A DNA stretch of 64,000 nt from JAEUMY01 sp031394355. Its GTDB lineage: Bacteria; Pseudomonadota; Gammaproteobacteria; Burkholderiales; Usitatibacteraceae. Shown here one piece after another: positions 1-8,226 of the stretch. Under the pieces are notes generated by a model, which did not search any database, was not told where the DNA came from, and saw nothing but the letters and a program-made list of their open reading frames with translations. The position numbers and the translations under genes are program-made. How positions within the stretch are numbered: position 1 is the first letter of the stretch; every line of letters starts with the position of its first letter. Location of the stretch: assembly GCA_031394355.1 (NCBI GenBank), contig JANNSU010000051.1, positions 1 to 64,000 on the forward strand, in the 5' to 3' direction.

Positions 1-101
1 CGCTTCAATTGCCGGGTCAGCACCACTTTGCCCGCAGCATCCACGCCGTGAACCTGAAAGACGTTCTTTGCCAAATCCAGACCTATCGTCGTAATCTTCA
101 T
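1..101 (-). CDS. IS110-family transposase, N-terminal fragment (runs off window)
   Basis: Read on the minus strand from the ATG at 101, the first 33 codons begin MKITTIGLDLAKNVFQVHG and continue with VDAAGKVVLTRQLK. This is the characteristic start of IS110-family DEDD transposases, where the first catalytic Asp lies in the GLDLAK segment. The rest of the gene lies beyond base 1, so completeness cannot be judged. IS110 enzymes are RuvC-like recombinases guided by a structured RNA from the element's own non-coding end, and they often insert in REP-like sequence. A REP-like hairpin lies about 90 bp upstream. The family call is confident; the subgroup (IS110 or IS1111) is not determined. Confidence 0.8.
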   Translation of the reverse strand, partial: MKITTIGLDLAKNVFQVHGVDAAGKVVLTRQLK

Positions 102-187
102 GGTGGACACCCCTCTCGCTTTGAGTTGGTTGGTAACGCATCCACTCTGGCACAACGCGATGCCGTCGCGGGAGGGGGCGTCCATTC
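102..187 (-). ncRNA. Candidate IS110 non-coding end / bridge-RNA locus
   Basis: This is the non-coding stretch directly upstream of the IS110 transposase start. In IS110-group elements the guide (bridge) RNA is transcribed from this end; in IS1111-group elements it is on the other side. The location is all that supports the call. No loop structure was verified and the exact element boundary is unknown. Confidence 0.25.
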
Positions 188-213
188 CATCGGCTTTCGC
201 CGGTATGACGGAG
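188..213. repeat. REP-like hairpin next to IS110 end
   Basis: On the minus strand it reads CCGTCATACCGGCGAAAGCC. This matches the common proteobacterial REP pattern with inverted GGC arms around GAAA, and is similar to the copy at 49609-49634. It is a plausible target of the neighbouring IS110 element. Confidence 0.5.
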
Positions 214-263
214 TACATTGTTTTTGCTGGAACCCCAATGTGGAATCCCGATAAGGATCATTG

Positions 264-560
264 ATGCACTACATCCTCTTCTACGACGTCGCCGACGACT
301 ACCTCACCCGCCGTGTTCCACTTCGCAGCGTCCATCTCGCCCACGCCCGCGCCGCGCACGCTCGCGGCGAGCTGGTGCTGGCCGGCGCCTTGGCCGACCC
401 GGTCGATGGCGCGGTGCTGATCTTCAAGGGCGAATCACCCGACGCCGCGCGAATATTCGCAGAGACCGATCCCTATGTGATCAACGGACTGGTGAAGTCC
501 TGGCGCGTGCGCGAGTGGACGACGGTGGTCGGGGATGATCCGGCTGTGATCGTTCCCTGA
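264..560 (+). CDS. YciI family protein
   Basis: Ninety-eight residues starting MHYILFYDVADDYL, with the family's ferredoxin-like alpha+beta pattern: HLAHARAAHARGELVLAG, then GALADPVDGAVLIF, then DPYVINGLVKSW and a C-terminal WTTVVG. YciI-like proteins are small dimeric proteins with a conserved His/Asp pocket; their reaction is mostly unknown. An in-frame TTG lies one codon upstream at 261; the ATG at 264 matches the usual family start. An exact copy of the 12-bp palindrome lies inside the gene at 449-460 and encodes RIFA. The next gene starts 4 bp downstream, so the two are probably cotranscribed. Confidence 0.85.
   Translation: MHYILFYDVADDYLTRRVPLRSVHLAHARAAHARGELVLAGALADPVDGAVLIFKGESPDAARIFAETDPYVINGLVKSWRVREWTTVVGDDPAVIVP
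449..460. repeat. GCGAATATTCGC palindrome, in yciI-like gene
   Basis: Exact copy. Coding frame gives RIFA. Confidence 0.95.
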
Positions 561-564
561 CGCC

Positions 565-1353
565 ATGGAGAGTGTCCACACCGCGGGGCGCGTCGTATTG
601 AGATTGATCGGGATCGCGGGATTTTCACTCTGCGCCGGGCTGTTCATCTGGGTTGTTTTGTTTGATGACGCTGTGGAGCGCGCCGCGCAGTCATTCGTGA
701 AGTACCGGATCGAGCGTGAGGTGCGCAAGCAACTCGGCCAGGGCAAGGCCGGAGACTTTCAGCAGGCACTCGGTGCCCTGAAGGGCAAGTACCAAACTGA
801 ATTGGCGGAGGCAAACAAGGCACTCGCCGACGATCTGCCGCGCAAGATTGCTGAAGTCATCGCGGCCATGTGCCGTCTCGATTGCAAGCAGAAGACGAAT
901 CTGCAGCGCAGCATCGGCGATGGCTATCGGGCACAGATCGCTGGCGCACAAGGCAAGATTGCAAGACTGGGGCAGTTCATCGAGGGTCGCTATCTTGAGA
1001 TCGTTTCGAACCTCACTCGGGATGCGCGAATTTTCCTCGGCAGCAATGCGTTGCTGTTCGCATTCGTCACGCTGCTGTCCTGGGTGAAGCCACGGGCATC
1101 GCTGCAGCTATACCTGCCCGGCGCCGTGCTGCTAGTTTCCACTCTGGCGAGTGCTGCGATCTACCTATTCGGCCAGAACTGGTTCTTCACGCTGCTGCAC
1201 AACGACTTCGTGGGCTTCGGCTATCTCGCCTACAGCAGCGTGCTGTTCGCGTTCCTCGCCGACATCGCCTTCAATCGCGCGCGCATCACCACCACCATCC
1301 TGAACTTCATCTTTCAGGCCATCGGTTCGGCAGCACAGGCCGTGCCCTGCTGA
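565..1353 (+). CDS. Hypothetical membrane protein, 262 aa
   Basis: Not recognised as a named family. It starts MESVHTAGRVVLRLIGIAGF. One hydrophobic segment lies near residues 12-34. A charged, probably helical region of about 110 residues follows, containing a CRLDC motif. About three further membrane segments lie near residues 155-250. This suggests an inner-membrane protein with a large soluble domain between the first and second helices. It starts 4 bp after the YciI gene and ends 3 bp before the convergent anti-sigma-like gene. No catalytic motif is visible. Confidence 0.6.
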   Translation: MESVHTAGRVVLRLIGIAGFSLCAGLFIWVVLFDDAVERAAQSFVKYRIEREVRKQLGQGKAGDFQQALGALKGKYQTELAEANKALADDLPRKIAEVIAAMCRLDCKQKTNLQRSIGDGYRAQIAGAQGKIARLGQFIEGRYLEIVSNLTRDARIFLGSNALLFAFVTLLSWVKPRASLQLYLPGAVLLVSTLASAAIYLFGQNWFFTLLHNDFVGFGYLAYSSVLFAFLADIAFNRARITTTILNFIFQAIGSAAQAVPC

Positions 1354-1356
1354 TCG

Positions 1357-2826
1357 CTACTTCTTTTCGCGTAACGCTTCCGGCAGCGAATAGTTCGGAT
1401 ACCGCTGCCTGAACCTCACCAACTCCGCCTCGGCATCCTTCTGCTGATCCATCGCGCGGAGCGAGCGAATCTGCAGCACCCACGCGGCGGGCGTGGCCTC
1501 GATATCTGCCTTGGTTGAAAACAGCGCCGGCGTCTGCAACACCTCGTCGATCGGATACACGGGATAGCGCTGCTTGAAGCGCGCGATCTCCTGCTCGGCC
1601 TCCTTCGTTTTGCCGGACGACTGCATGTTGCGAATGCTGCCTGCCCACAGCATGGGCATCAACACCACATCCTCCTGCAGCATGCGCGGTGCCAGCTTCG
1701 ACGTCACGGGTGGTGCATCAGCCAGCCTGGCCGGGGCACGCACGACAGGTGTGGCAGCCACTGTCGGGCGCGGTGACTCAGCCGCCAGTGCCGTATCGGC
1801 AAACTTTTCTGCATTGCTCCTCTCCACTTTCACCTCACCAGTTTGCGGCGCGGGCGCGAAGGCAAGCGGTGCGCGCTGCGGTGCGGCGGCCATTGCTGGC
1901 TTGGCGGGTGCTGCTTGCGCCTGAGTAGACGGCTCCTGGTAGCGCTCGCGCTTCTCCAGACCTTTCAGCCTCGGATCATCGGGTGCAGCACGAACGGTCT
2001 CGCTCGCCAGCGGCGCGCGTGCAACAGAGACAGGTGAAGGCGTGCTGGCGGAAGCGGCAGGCGCAGGGAAGGGAGCGGGCGCAGGCATCGGTGCAGCAGC
2101 AACCGGCGATGCGGGCGACGCAGGCAGGACAGGCGGTGACGGTGCAGCCTCTGCGCGAGGTGCAGCCGGTGCCGCATTCGACACAGCAGGCGGAGGCAGT
2201 GCAGGCGGGCTCGCCGCGTAGCCCACTGGCGGCGACACGGGACCGCGCGCACGGGGCATCACATCGCTGGCGAGCGGGCTGCGTTCCAGCTTCGCGGCTA
2301 CCTGCGAAGGCTCCTGCGGCTTCGCGACTGCCCGTGCAGACAGGTTGGCGGCGGGGTTGGCGGCGGGGTTGGCAGCCGCTGTGGTGGCCGTCGTGGCGGC
2401 AGCACCCACGGAAGCGCTTGCATCTGCCCGCAACTCGGCCCGCGCCGCTACCTTGGGCAACTGCTCTGGCACCACGGCAGCAGCCGGCGGATCTTGCGGC
2501 GGCGCGATCTGCACGACCACGCCCGGTGGCGCCTTGTTACCGGACTCCTGCACCGGCACCTGCATCTGTACCTGCGGATCATCCATCGCAAGAAAGGCGA
2601 TGGACACGGTGAGCACCAGCACGGCGGCGGCGGCGAGCGGCGGTGTGTGCGGCCACCAGAATGATTCGGTACCCGGCTTCGCCCGGACAGCACGGCGCGC
2701 GGCGGCGCGGATGGCATCGTCGGCTTGGGCCGGCGGCTCGATATCGTCGGGGTAGACGGCACCCAGCGCCTGCAGGTCACGTTTCAGATCGCGCATCACA
2801 TCATCTTCAACTTGAGGTGCGCTCAT
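1357..2826 (-). CDS. Putative membrane anti-sigma factor, Pro/Ala-rich
   Basis: The 489-residue product has a short soluble N-terminus (residues 1-63, MSAPQVEDDVMRDLKRDL). A single membrane helix follows near residues 64-82. A very Pro/Ala-rich linker spans roughly 85-385. The C-terminal domain contains two related units with the pattern IR-x(n)-G/Q-x-AE-x-E-x(2)-RF-x-QRYP-x-Y, near residues 400-435 and 450-485, possibly TPR-like. It lies downstream of an ECF sigma gene on the same strand, the usual arrangement for a sigma/anti-sigma pair. Anti-sigma function is inferred from context and topology; no zinc-binding ZAS motif is obvious. The sigma gene and this gene are separated by 210 bp holding a G/C-tract repeat. 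Confidence 0.6.
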   Translation of the reverse strand: MSAPQVEDDVMRDLKRDLQALGAVYPDDIEPPAQADDAIRAAARRAVRAKPGTESFWWPHTPPLAAAAVLVLTVSIAFLAMDDPQVQMQVPVQESGNKAPPGVVVQIAPPQDPPAAAVVPEQLPKVAARAELRADASASVGAAATTATTAAANPAANPAANLSARAVAKPQEPSQVAAKLERSPLASDVMPRARGPVSPPVGYAASPPALPPPAVSNAAPAAPRAEAAPSPPVLPASPASPVAAAPMPAPAPFPAPAASASTPSPVSVARAPLASETVRAAPDDPRLKGLEKRERYQEPSTQAQAAPAKPAMAAAPQRAPLAFAPAPQTGEVKVERSNAEKFADTALAAESPRPTVAATPVVRAPARLADAPPVTSKLAPRMLQEDVVLMPMLWAGSIRNMQSSGKTKEAEQEIARFKQRYPVYPIDEVLQTPALFSTKADIEATPAAWVLQIRSLRAMDQQKDAEAELVRFRQRYPNYSLPEALREKK

Positions 2827-2948
2827 GCGAACCCCCTTTCTTGCTCAAACGGGTCGGCCAACGCAGCGCAAGCGACACACGCGCCAACAACACCCGAAAT
2901 ACCAACATCAGACTGAATCTCACGGGATGGCGAGCGTGCCATGACCCC

Positions 2949-2982
2949 AAATCCCCCTCCATCCCCCTTTTTGAAAGGGGGA
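2949..2982. repeat. CCCCCTTT/AAAGGGGG hairpin repeat, copy A
   Basis: Reads AAATCCCCCTCC then CCCCCTTTTTGAAAGGGGG, an inverted repeat. Related copies occur at 7421-7511, 46003-46096 and 59470-59504, always between genes or at gene ends. Confidence 0.7.
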
Positions 2983-3036
2983 AGTGCTTTGCGGAGAGCG
3001 CGCTTTCTAGCTGCGTCATCAATGTTCAACAGGCTT

Positions 3037-3645
3037 CTATATTGCATGTTCGCCCCGCAGCAATTCTCGCAACTTGGCCACGGCATAGCGCAGCCGACTC
3101 TTGGCGGCTTCAAATCCAACACCTGTGGCCTTTGCAATCTCTTCCACCGACAACTCACCCTCCTGATACAGCAGAAAGGTCTCGCGCTGCACGGCGGGCA
3201 ACTGCTCCAGAGCACGCAGGATGGCCTCGCCTGTCCGCTTTGACGCCACCATTACCAGCGGCTCCGTCGTGCGCGAGGCGGGCAGATGCACGACGACAGA
3301 TTCTCCTTCTTCATCCACCATGGCGGGCGCGTCCGAATGCGACTGCTTCCTGAAGTGATCCATCAACGCATTGTGCGCGATGGTGAAAAGCCAGGTGCGG
3401 AATTTGGCCTCCGGGCGATAGCGTTCGCGTGCGCCGATGGCCTTCATCCACACGTCCTGAAAAATCTCCTCCGCACGGCCGGCATCGCGGCACTGGCGCA
3501 GGATGAAACGGTAGAGCGCGCTCTTGTGGCGGGCGTAGAGCTGATCGAAGGCTGCCGCATCACCGGCGGCGTAGCGCAGCATCAGCGATTCATCGCTATC
3601 ACCGGTGGCTGCATCGACGGTTGGGACAGTGTCTCTGTCGGACAT
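3037..3645 (-). CDS. ECF-type RNA polymerase sigma factor
   Basis: 202 residues from the ATG at 3645 (MSDRDTVPT). Region 2 shows LYARHKSALYRFILRQCRD and then AEEIFQDVWMKAI and FRTWLFTIAHNALMDHFRK. A spacer follows, and then region 4 with ALEQLPAVQRETFLLYQEGE, LSVEEIAKATGV and AKSRLRYAVAKLRELL. This is the standard sigma-70 group 4 architecture. An in-frame start 26 codons upstream (3723) would add a tail untypical of the family, so 3645 is preferred; a weak GAGG lies just before it. It directs RNA polymerase to a stress or envelope regulon and is probably held inactive by the membrane protein encoded downstream. Confidence 0.88.
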   Translation of the reverse strand: MSDRDTVPTVDAATGDSDESLMLRYAAGDAAAFDQLYARHKSALYRFILRQCRDAGRAEEIFQDVWMKAIGARERYRPEAKFRTWLFTIAHNALMDHFRKQSHSDAPAMVDEEGESVVVHLPASRTTEPLVMVASKRTGEAILRALEQLPAVQRETFLLYQEGELSVEEIAKATGVGFEAAKSRLRYAVAKLRELLRGEHAI

Positions 3646-3731
3646 ACCTCGCAGTGTAGCCGAGCGCCGTCCCACCGCACGCAGCGGGACGACGCTTGTC
3701 GAGTCGGGGCCGGAACCGATCATTGCGTGGT

Positions 3732-4691
3732 TCAGTAGCGCGGCGGGTCCGGCACGAATCCCTGCGGTGCGGGGAACGGATTGGGCCAGCGCTCCGGCGC
3801 ACGCGCCACGATGACGCCGCGTGCGACCAGATTGGCGTAGCTGTCGTAACGGATGGTCAGCGTCTCTTCCGGCTCACGCGTGGCGCGCTCGAAATCGACC
3901 ATGGTGATCTGCGAATATTCGCTGCGGCCGTGGCCGGTGCCGAGGCGGCTGGGGATGGGGCTTCTCTCCCGCTTGGCGAGTTCGGCAGTGCTGTTGTCGC
4001 GTGCGGAAGACTCGGTGCGTGCGGACGATGGGCCCAACGCCCGCGGTGCCTGGGCGGTGGCTGTGTCGGACAAGGGCTCCGCGGGTCTTGCTGGAGATTG
4101 GGCAAGCATCTCGGGTACGGGTACATTGCCCGCGGGCGCTTCGTTCGCCCTGGATGACTGCCCCAACAGCGGACGCGACTCAGTGAATTTCGGCGCAGAA
4201 GACACCATTGGCACATGAGGAGCAACAGCCACCGGCTCCGGCTTCCTGCGAAACACGGCCACACCAATCACGCCGACATTGTCCGGCCGCCCGGTGCGAC
4301 CGGCATAAGAATCCGCGATGGATGTGAAATAGAACGCCGCCGTGCGCGAGGTGTCCTTGCGCCAGCCCTTGATGTCCAGCCGCCGCCACGGATCGACGAT
4401 GTAGCCGGTCTGGCTGGATGAGGCGGTCTCGCCGGTGATGACATTCACGCCGTCGACCGATACGACGGTGAGCACATCCGCGCCGGCCGCGTTGCGCACG
4501 GTCACCTGATATTCATTGCCGGGTGAGCCGACCACCCAGGCCTGGCCGTTGTGCCAGTGGATGGGCAGGGAGCGCCCTTCTGTACGATCGTGCACGCTGA
4601 CCGTGGCGAGGCGGCCGATGGCGTCGGCAGATAGCGGCTGCAGTGAGCAGGCCACCAGCAGGGCGGCAATGGCGCGGGGGATGGTTCGCAT
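3732..4691 (-). CDS. Secreted hypothetical protein
   Basis: 319 residues from the ATG at 4691, which has a good RBS (GAGGAG). A signal peptide (MRTIPRAIAALLVACSLQPL, ending SADA) precedes a roughly 140-residue beta-rich domain with GNEYQVTV, ADVLTVVSVDGVNV, GYIVDPWRR and AAFYFTSIADSYAGRTGRP. A low-complexity Ser/Ala/Glu region and a C-terminal segment ending PNPFPAPQGFVPDPPRY follow. The function is unknown; this type of protein recurs as a hypothetical in betaproteobacteria. It lies 86 bp upstream of the ECF sigma gene on the same strand and may be part of that regulon. The palindrome at 3911-3922 falls in the C-terminal region and encodes EYS. Confidence 0.65.
   Translation of the reverse strand: MRTIPRAIAALLVACSLQPLSADAIGRLATVSVHDRTEGRSLPIHWHNGQAWVVGSPGNEYQVTVRNAAGADVLTVVSVDGVNVITGETASSSQTGYIVDPWRRLDIKGWRKDTSRTAAFYFTSIADSYAGRTGRPDNVGVIGVAVFRRKPEPVAVAPHVPMVSSAPKFTESRPLLGQSSRANEAPAGNVPVPEMLAQSPARPAEPLSDTATAQAPRALGPSSARTESSARDNSTAELAKRERSPIPSRLGTGHGRSEYSQITMVDFERATREPEETLTIRYDSYANLVARGVIVARAPERWPNPFPAPQGFVPDPPRY
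3911..3922. repeat. GCGAATATTCGC palindrome
   Basis: Exact copy inside the secreted hypothetical gene; frame gives EYS. Confidence 0.95.
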
Positions 4692-4993
4692 GGCAACTCC
4701 TCGAAATGGGGGATACCAGCGTTGAACGCCGCGTTCGGGCAAACAGGGTTGCCGGGCGCCATTGATTTTTCCAATGGTGCCGGTAAAAACAATTTACTTT
4801 GCAGTAGGCCCAAGCAGGACTACTCTCTGCGATCCGGGATTACGGAATGGATTTCGTCATGCCTCATCGCCCCACCCCAAAACCCGTCACGGCACCGTCA
4901 CCATCCCGTCAAGATTGGATGGAATGGTTCGCCAGTGTGCCCCTCGCATTCTGATTTCGTGTTTCATCTTTCACCGCTGAAGAGGAGATTTAC
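4692..4993 (+). promoter_or_regulatory. Divergent intergenic region upstream of katG
   Basis: 302 bp between two divergent genes. A CCATTG...CAATGG inverted repeat lies near 4761-4780, followed by an AT-rich stretch. The katG RBS is AGAGGAG at 4981-4987. katG is commonly controlled by OxyR in proteobacteria, but no convincing OxyR box could be read here. Confidence 0.35.
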
Positions 4994-7183
4994 ATGCCTA
5001 ACGATATGAAGTGCCCGTTCGCGGCAGGCAGCATCACCATGCCCGCCACCCGCAGCAACGCCCAATGGTGGCCGAACCAGCTCAATGTAAAGATGCTGTA
5101 TGCACAGTCCGCCAAATCCGACCCGATGGGCGATGGCTTTGACTATGCAAAAGAATTCAAGACGCTGGATCTTGACGCGGTGGTCAAGGACCTGACCGCA
5201 CTCATGACCGATTCGAAAGAGTGGTGGCCGGCCGACTGGGGTCATTACGGCGGCCTCTTCGTCCGGATGACCTGGCACGCCGCTGGCACCTATCGCATCT
5301 CCGATGGCCGCGGCGGCGCGGGCACGGGCATGCAGCGCTTCGCGCCGCTCAACAGCTGGCCGGACAACGGCAATCTGGACAAGGCACGTCGTCTCCTGTG
5401 GCCGGTCAAGCAGAAGTACGGCAAGAAACTCTCCTGGGCCGACCTGCTGGTGCTGGCCGGTAACGTCGCCATGGAATCCATGGGCTTCAAGACCTTTGGC
5501 TTCGCCGGTGGCCGCGCCGATGTGTGGGAGCCTGAGGAAATCAACTGGGGTGCAGAGACCGAGTGGCTCTCCACCAGCGACAAGCCCAACAGCCGCTATT
5601 CAGGTGATCGCGAGCTGGCCAATCCGTTTGGCGCGGTACAGATGGGTCTCATCTACGTGAACCCGCAGGGCCCGGACGGCAATCCCGACCCGGTGGCCTC
5701 GGGCCGCGATGTGCGCGAGACGTTTGCCCGCATGGCGATGAACGATGAAGAAACCGTGGCGCTGGTCGCAGGCGGCCACACCTTCGGCAAGGCACACGGT
5801 GCGGCGCCGGAAAGCAATGTGGGCCGCGAGCCGGAAGGCGCGCCTATTGCACAGCAGGGTTTCGGCTGGATCAACAAGTTTGGTTCCGGCAAGGGCGAGC
5901 ACACCATCACCAGCGGCATCGAAGGTGCATGGAAGCCGAATCCCACCACCTGGGATAACGGTTACTTCGACATGCTGTTCGGCTATGAATGGGAGCTCTC
6001 CAAGAGCCCGGCCGGCGCGCATCAGTGGACGCCGAAGAACGTGAAGCCGGAGCACATGATCCCCGATGCGCACAACCCGGCGAAGAAGGCCCCGCCGATG
6101 ATGACAACGGCAGACCTGTCGCTGCGCTTCGACACGGCCTACGAGAAGATCTCCCGCCGTTTCCACGCCAACCCGGCCGAGTTCGCCGATGCCTTTGCCC
6201 GCGCCTGGTTCAAGCTGACCCACCGCGACATGGGCCCGCGTGCGCGCTATCTCGGCAAGCAGGTGCCGAAGGAAGTGCTGATCTGGCAGGACCCGGTGCC
6301 CGCTGTGGATCACCCGCTGGTCAACGATGCCGACATCGCTGCACTGAAGGCCAAGCTGCTCGCCTCCGGCCTTTCAACAGCGCAACTGGTCAACACGGCC
6401 TGGGCATCCGCCTCCACCTTCCGTGGCAGCGACAAGCGTGGCGGCGCAAACGGTGCACGTATCCGTCTCGCCCCGCAGAAGGATTGGGAAGCCAACAACC
6501 CGGCTGAACTCGCGAAGGTGCTGGCCAAGCTGGAAGCGGTGCAGAAGGAGTTCAACGCCGGCGGCAAGAAGATTTCGCTCGCCGATCTGATCGTGTTGGG
6601 TGGTGCAGCAGCCATCGAGGACGCAGCCAAGAAGGGTGGACAGAGCATCACGGTGCCGTTCACACCGGGACGCACGGACGCAACACCCGAGCAGACCGAC
6701 GCGCACTCGTTTGCCGTGCTGGAGCCGGTGGCAGATGGCTTCCGCAATTTCGCCAAGAAGGTGGTTGCAGAATCCGCCCCCAGCCTGCTGTTGGACAAGG
6801 CGCAGCTCCTCAACCTGACCGCGCCGGAAATGACGGTGCTGGTGGGTGGCTTGCGCGTGCTGAACGCCAACACCGGTGGCGCCGCACATGGTGTCTTCAC
6901 CCAGCGTCCCGGCACGCTCTCCAACGACTTCTTCGTGAACCTGCTCGACATGAGCACCGCGTGGAAGCCCTCGGCGGGCGACGCGAATGTCCTCGAAGGC
7001 ACCGACCGCAAGACGGGCGCTGCCAAGTGGACAGGTACGGTCGTCGATCTGGTGTTCGGCTCCAACTCCGAGCTGCGCTCATTTGCAGAGGTCTATGCCT
7101 CGAACGACGCGCAGGCGAAGTTCGTGGGTGACTTCGTGGCAGCGTGGAACAAGGTGATGAACGCGGATCGGTTCGAGGTCTGA
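4994..7183 (+). CDS. katG: Catalase-peroxidase
   Basis: 729 residues, the normal KatG length. KatG is a bifunctional haem enzyme that disproportionates H2O2 and acts as a peroxidase. The distal pocket is visible as VRMTWHAAGTYR (Arg, Trp, His). The Tyr of the Met-Tyr-Trp adduct is in IYVNPQGPDG. The proximal haem His is in AGGHTFGKAHG. The C-terminal, catalytically silent duplicate domain follows (for example TAWASASTFRGSDKRGGANG). The start MPNDMKCPFAAG has a strong RBS 6 nt upstream. A terminator follows at 7215-7246, so the gene is monocistronic. No palindrome copy lies within this 2.2-kb gene. Confidence 0.98.
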   Translation: MPNDMKCPFAAGSITMPATRSNAQWWPNQLNVKMLYAQSAKSDPMGDGFDYAKEFKTLDLDAVVKDLTALMTDSKEWWPADWGHYGGLFVRMTWHAAGTYRISDGRGGAGTGMQRFAPLNSWPDNGNLDKARRLLWPVKQKYGKKLSWADLLVLAGNVAMESMGFKTFGFAGGRADVWEPEEINWGAETEWLSTSDKPNSRYSGDRELANPFGAVQMGLIYVNPQGPDGNPDPVASGRDVRETFARMAMNDEETVALVAGGHTFGKAHGAAPESNVGREPEGAPIAQQGFGWINKFGSGKGEHTITSGIEGAWKPNPTTWDNGYFDMLFGYEWELSKSPAGAHQWTPKNVKPEHMIPDAHNPAKKAPPMMTTADLSLRFDTAYEKISRRFHANPAEFADAFARAWFKLTHRDMGPRARYLGKQVPKEVLIWQDPVPAVDHPLVNDADIAALKAKLLASGLSTAQLVNTAWASASTFRGSDKRGGANGARIRLAPQKDWEANNPAELAKVLAKLEAVQKEFNAGGKKISLADLIVLGGAAAIEDAAKKGGQSITVPFTPGRTDATPEQTDAHSFAVLEPVADGFRNFAKKVVAESAPSLLLDKAQLLNLTAPEMTVLVGGLRVLNANTGGAAHGVFTQRPGTLSNDFFVNLLDMSTAWKPSAGDANVLEGTDRKTGAAKWTGTVVDLVFGSNSELRSFAEVYASNDAQAKFVGDFVAAWNKVMNADRFEV

Positions 7184-7214
7184 TCGGCTGATTCACCGCA
7201 TCGCTGCAACAAAC

Positions 7215-7246
7215 AAGCCGCCGGGCGTGAGTTCGGCGGCTTTTTT
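7215..7246 (+). terminator. Rho-independent terminator after katG
   Basis: AAGCCGCCG stem arm, short loop, CGGCGGCTT arm and a run of T. It lies 31 bp after the katG stop. Confidence 0.9.
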
Positions 7247-7262
7247 CTTGGCTCGAATGGAT

Positions 7263-7274
7263 GCGAATATTCGC
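7263..7274. repeat. GCGAATATTCGC palindrome, intergenic
   Basis: Exact copy, 17 bp after the katG terminator. Confidence 0.95.
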
Positions 7275-7294
7275 GAGATCAAGTCAACGGCGGG

Positions 7295-7394
7295 GAACGC
7301 AGATGAACGCGGATGAAAGGCCGGATGAACGCAGATAACCTCCAAGCAGATTCAAGGTTGCCTTTCATCTGCGTTCATCCGCGTTCATCAGCGG
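7295..7394. repeat. GAACGCAGATGAACGCGGATGAA-type inverted repeat
   Basis: The motif GAACGCAGATGAACGCGGAT occurs on the plus strand at the left and in inverted form (TTCATCTGCGTTCATCCGCG) at the right, so the 100-bp unit can fold into a long hairpin. Relatives lie at 60566-60761 and 63131-63220. Confidence 0.75.
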
Positions 7395-7420
7395 TTCCGC
7401 TCTTCCCGGTTCATCGGTCT

Positions 7421-7511
7421 TCCCCCCTTTGAAAAAGGGGGGCAGGGGGGATTTCTCAGCGCACCGCATCAAAGCAAATCCCCCTCGGTCCCCCTTTTTC
7501 AAAGGGGGATG
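7421..7511. repeat. CCCCCTTT/AAAGGGGG repeat, copy B (paired)
   Basis: Two hairpins of the CCCCCTTT...AAAGGGGG family in inverted orientation around a short spacer. Confidence 0.75.
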
Positions 7512-7573
7512 CGCAATCGCACTTCAAGTGGCATCACTGCCAGACGAACATCGCCTCCCGCCATGCCAGTGCC

Positions 7574-7656
7574 GTAGCCCGGATGCAGCAACGCGGAATC
7601 CGGGTTTGCCCATCACATTGAGGTTCCCGGATTTTGCTTCGCGGCATCCGGGCTAC
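7574..7656. repeat. GTAGCCCGGAT/ATCCGGGCTAC inverted repeat
   Basis: GTAGCCCGGATGCAGCAACG on the left and its inverted relative ending GCATCCGGGCTAC on the right. It overlaps the 3' end of the GNAT gene. Other members are at 20000-20206, 46126-46136, 60673-60703 and 63061-63091. Confidence 0.75.
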
Positions 7657-8200
7657 TCTTCATCTGCTGCTTCATCTGCGCTGGCGGCGAGTTGCTGCCA
7701 TCGTCCAACGGGCGCTGCATCTGCACGCTGTCCAGCCAGCGGCCGAATTTCCAGCCGATGTTCTTGAACACGGCGACCTGCTTGAAGCCGCAGGCTACGT
7801 GCAGTTTCACACTGCGAATATTCGCACTGTCGCCAATCACGGCAATCATCTGGCGGAATCCCATCCGCGCGCATTCGTCCATGAGTGTCTGCATCAGCTT
7901 CCGGCCAATGCCGCGACCGGCCGCCTCCTGCGCGACATACACCGAGTTCTCCACGACAAAGCGATAGCCGATGCGCGCGCGAAAACTGGAGGCATAGCTG
8001 TACCCCACCGGCTTGCCGTCCAGCTCTGCAGTGAAATACGGGAAGCCCTGCTCCAGAATCTTCCTGCGCCGCTCGGCAAATTCCGCGAGTGTGGGCGGCT
8101 CGTATTCCCAGGACGCCGTTTCGGTGGCTACACTGTTGGCGTAGATCGCGTGCAGGAACGGAGCGTCTTCGTCGCGGGAGGGTCGGATGATGGGGTTCAT
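7613..8200 (-). CDS. GNAT N-acetyltransferase (phosphinothricin acetyltransferase-like)
   Basis: 195 residues starting MNPIIRPSRDEDAPFLHAIY. It has the Pat/MnaT-type layout: ETASWEYEPPTLAEF, then ELDGKPVGYSYAS, the acetyl-CoA loop EAAGRGIGRKLMQTLMDECA, then MIAVIGDSANIRSVKLHVAC and the GWKFGRWLDSVQMQ signature. Such enzymes acetylate amino groups of small amines or methionine analogues. The conserved motif B region is partly encoded by an exact 12-bp palindrome (ANIR). The last 25 or so residues are encoded by a GTAGCCCGG-type repeat and look like a repeat-derived extension. Substrate unknown. Confidence 0.88.
   Translation of the reverse strand: MNPIIRPSRDEDAPFLHAIYANSVATETASWEYEPPTLAEFAERRRKILEQGFPYFTAELDGKPVGYSYASSFRARIGYRFVVENSVYVAQEAAGRGIGRKLMQTLMDECARMGFRQMIAVIGDSANIRSVKLHVACGFKQVAVFKNIGWKFGRWLDSVQMQRPLDDGSNSPPAQMKQQMKSSPDAAKQNPGTSM
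7814..7825. repeat. GCGAATATTCGC palindrome, in GNAT gene
   Basis: Exact copy; frame gives ANIR in the conserved DSANIRSVKLH segment. Confidence 0.95.
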
Positions 8201-8203
8201 AGT

Positions 8204-8215
8204 GCGAATATTCGC
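8204..8215. repeat. GCGAATATTCGC palindrome, intergenic
   Basis: Exact copy, 3 bp upstream of the GNAT start codon, where it would overlap the RBS region. Confidence 0.95.
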
Positions 8216-8226
8216 TCAATCCGTCG

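Noticed and set aside
4692..4993. OxyR site before katG
   Set aside because: No sequence close enough to the tetrameric ATAG-type pattern could be read.
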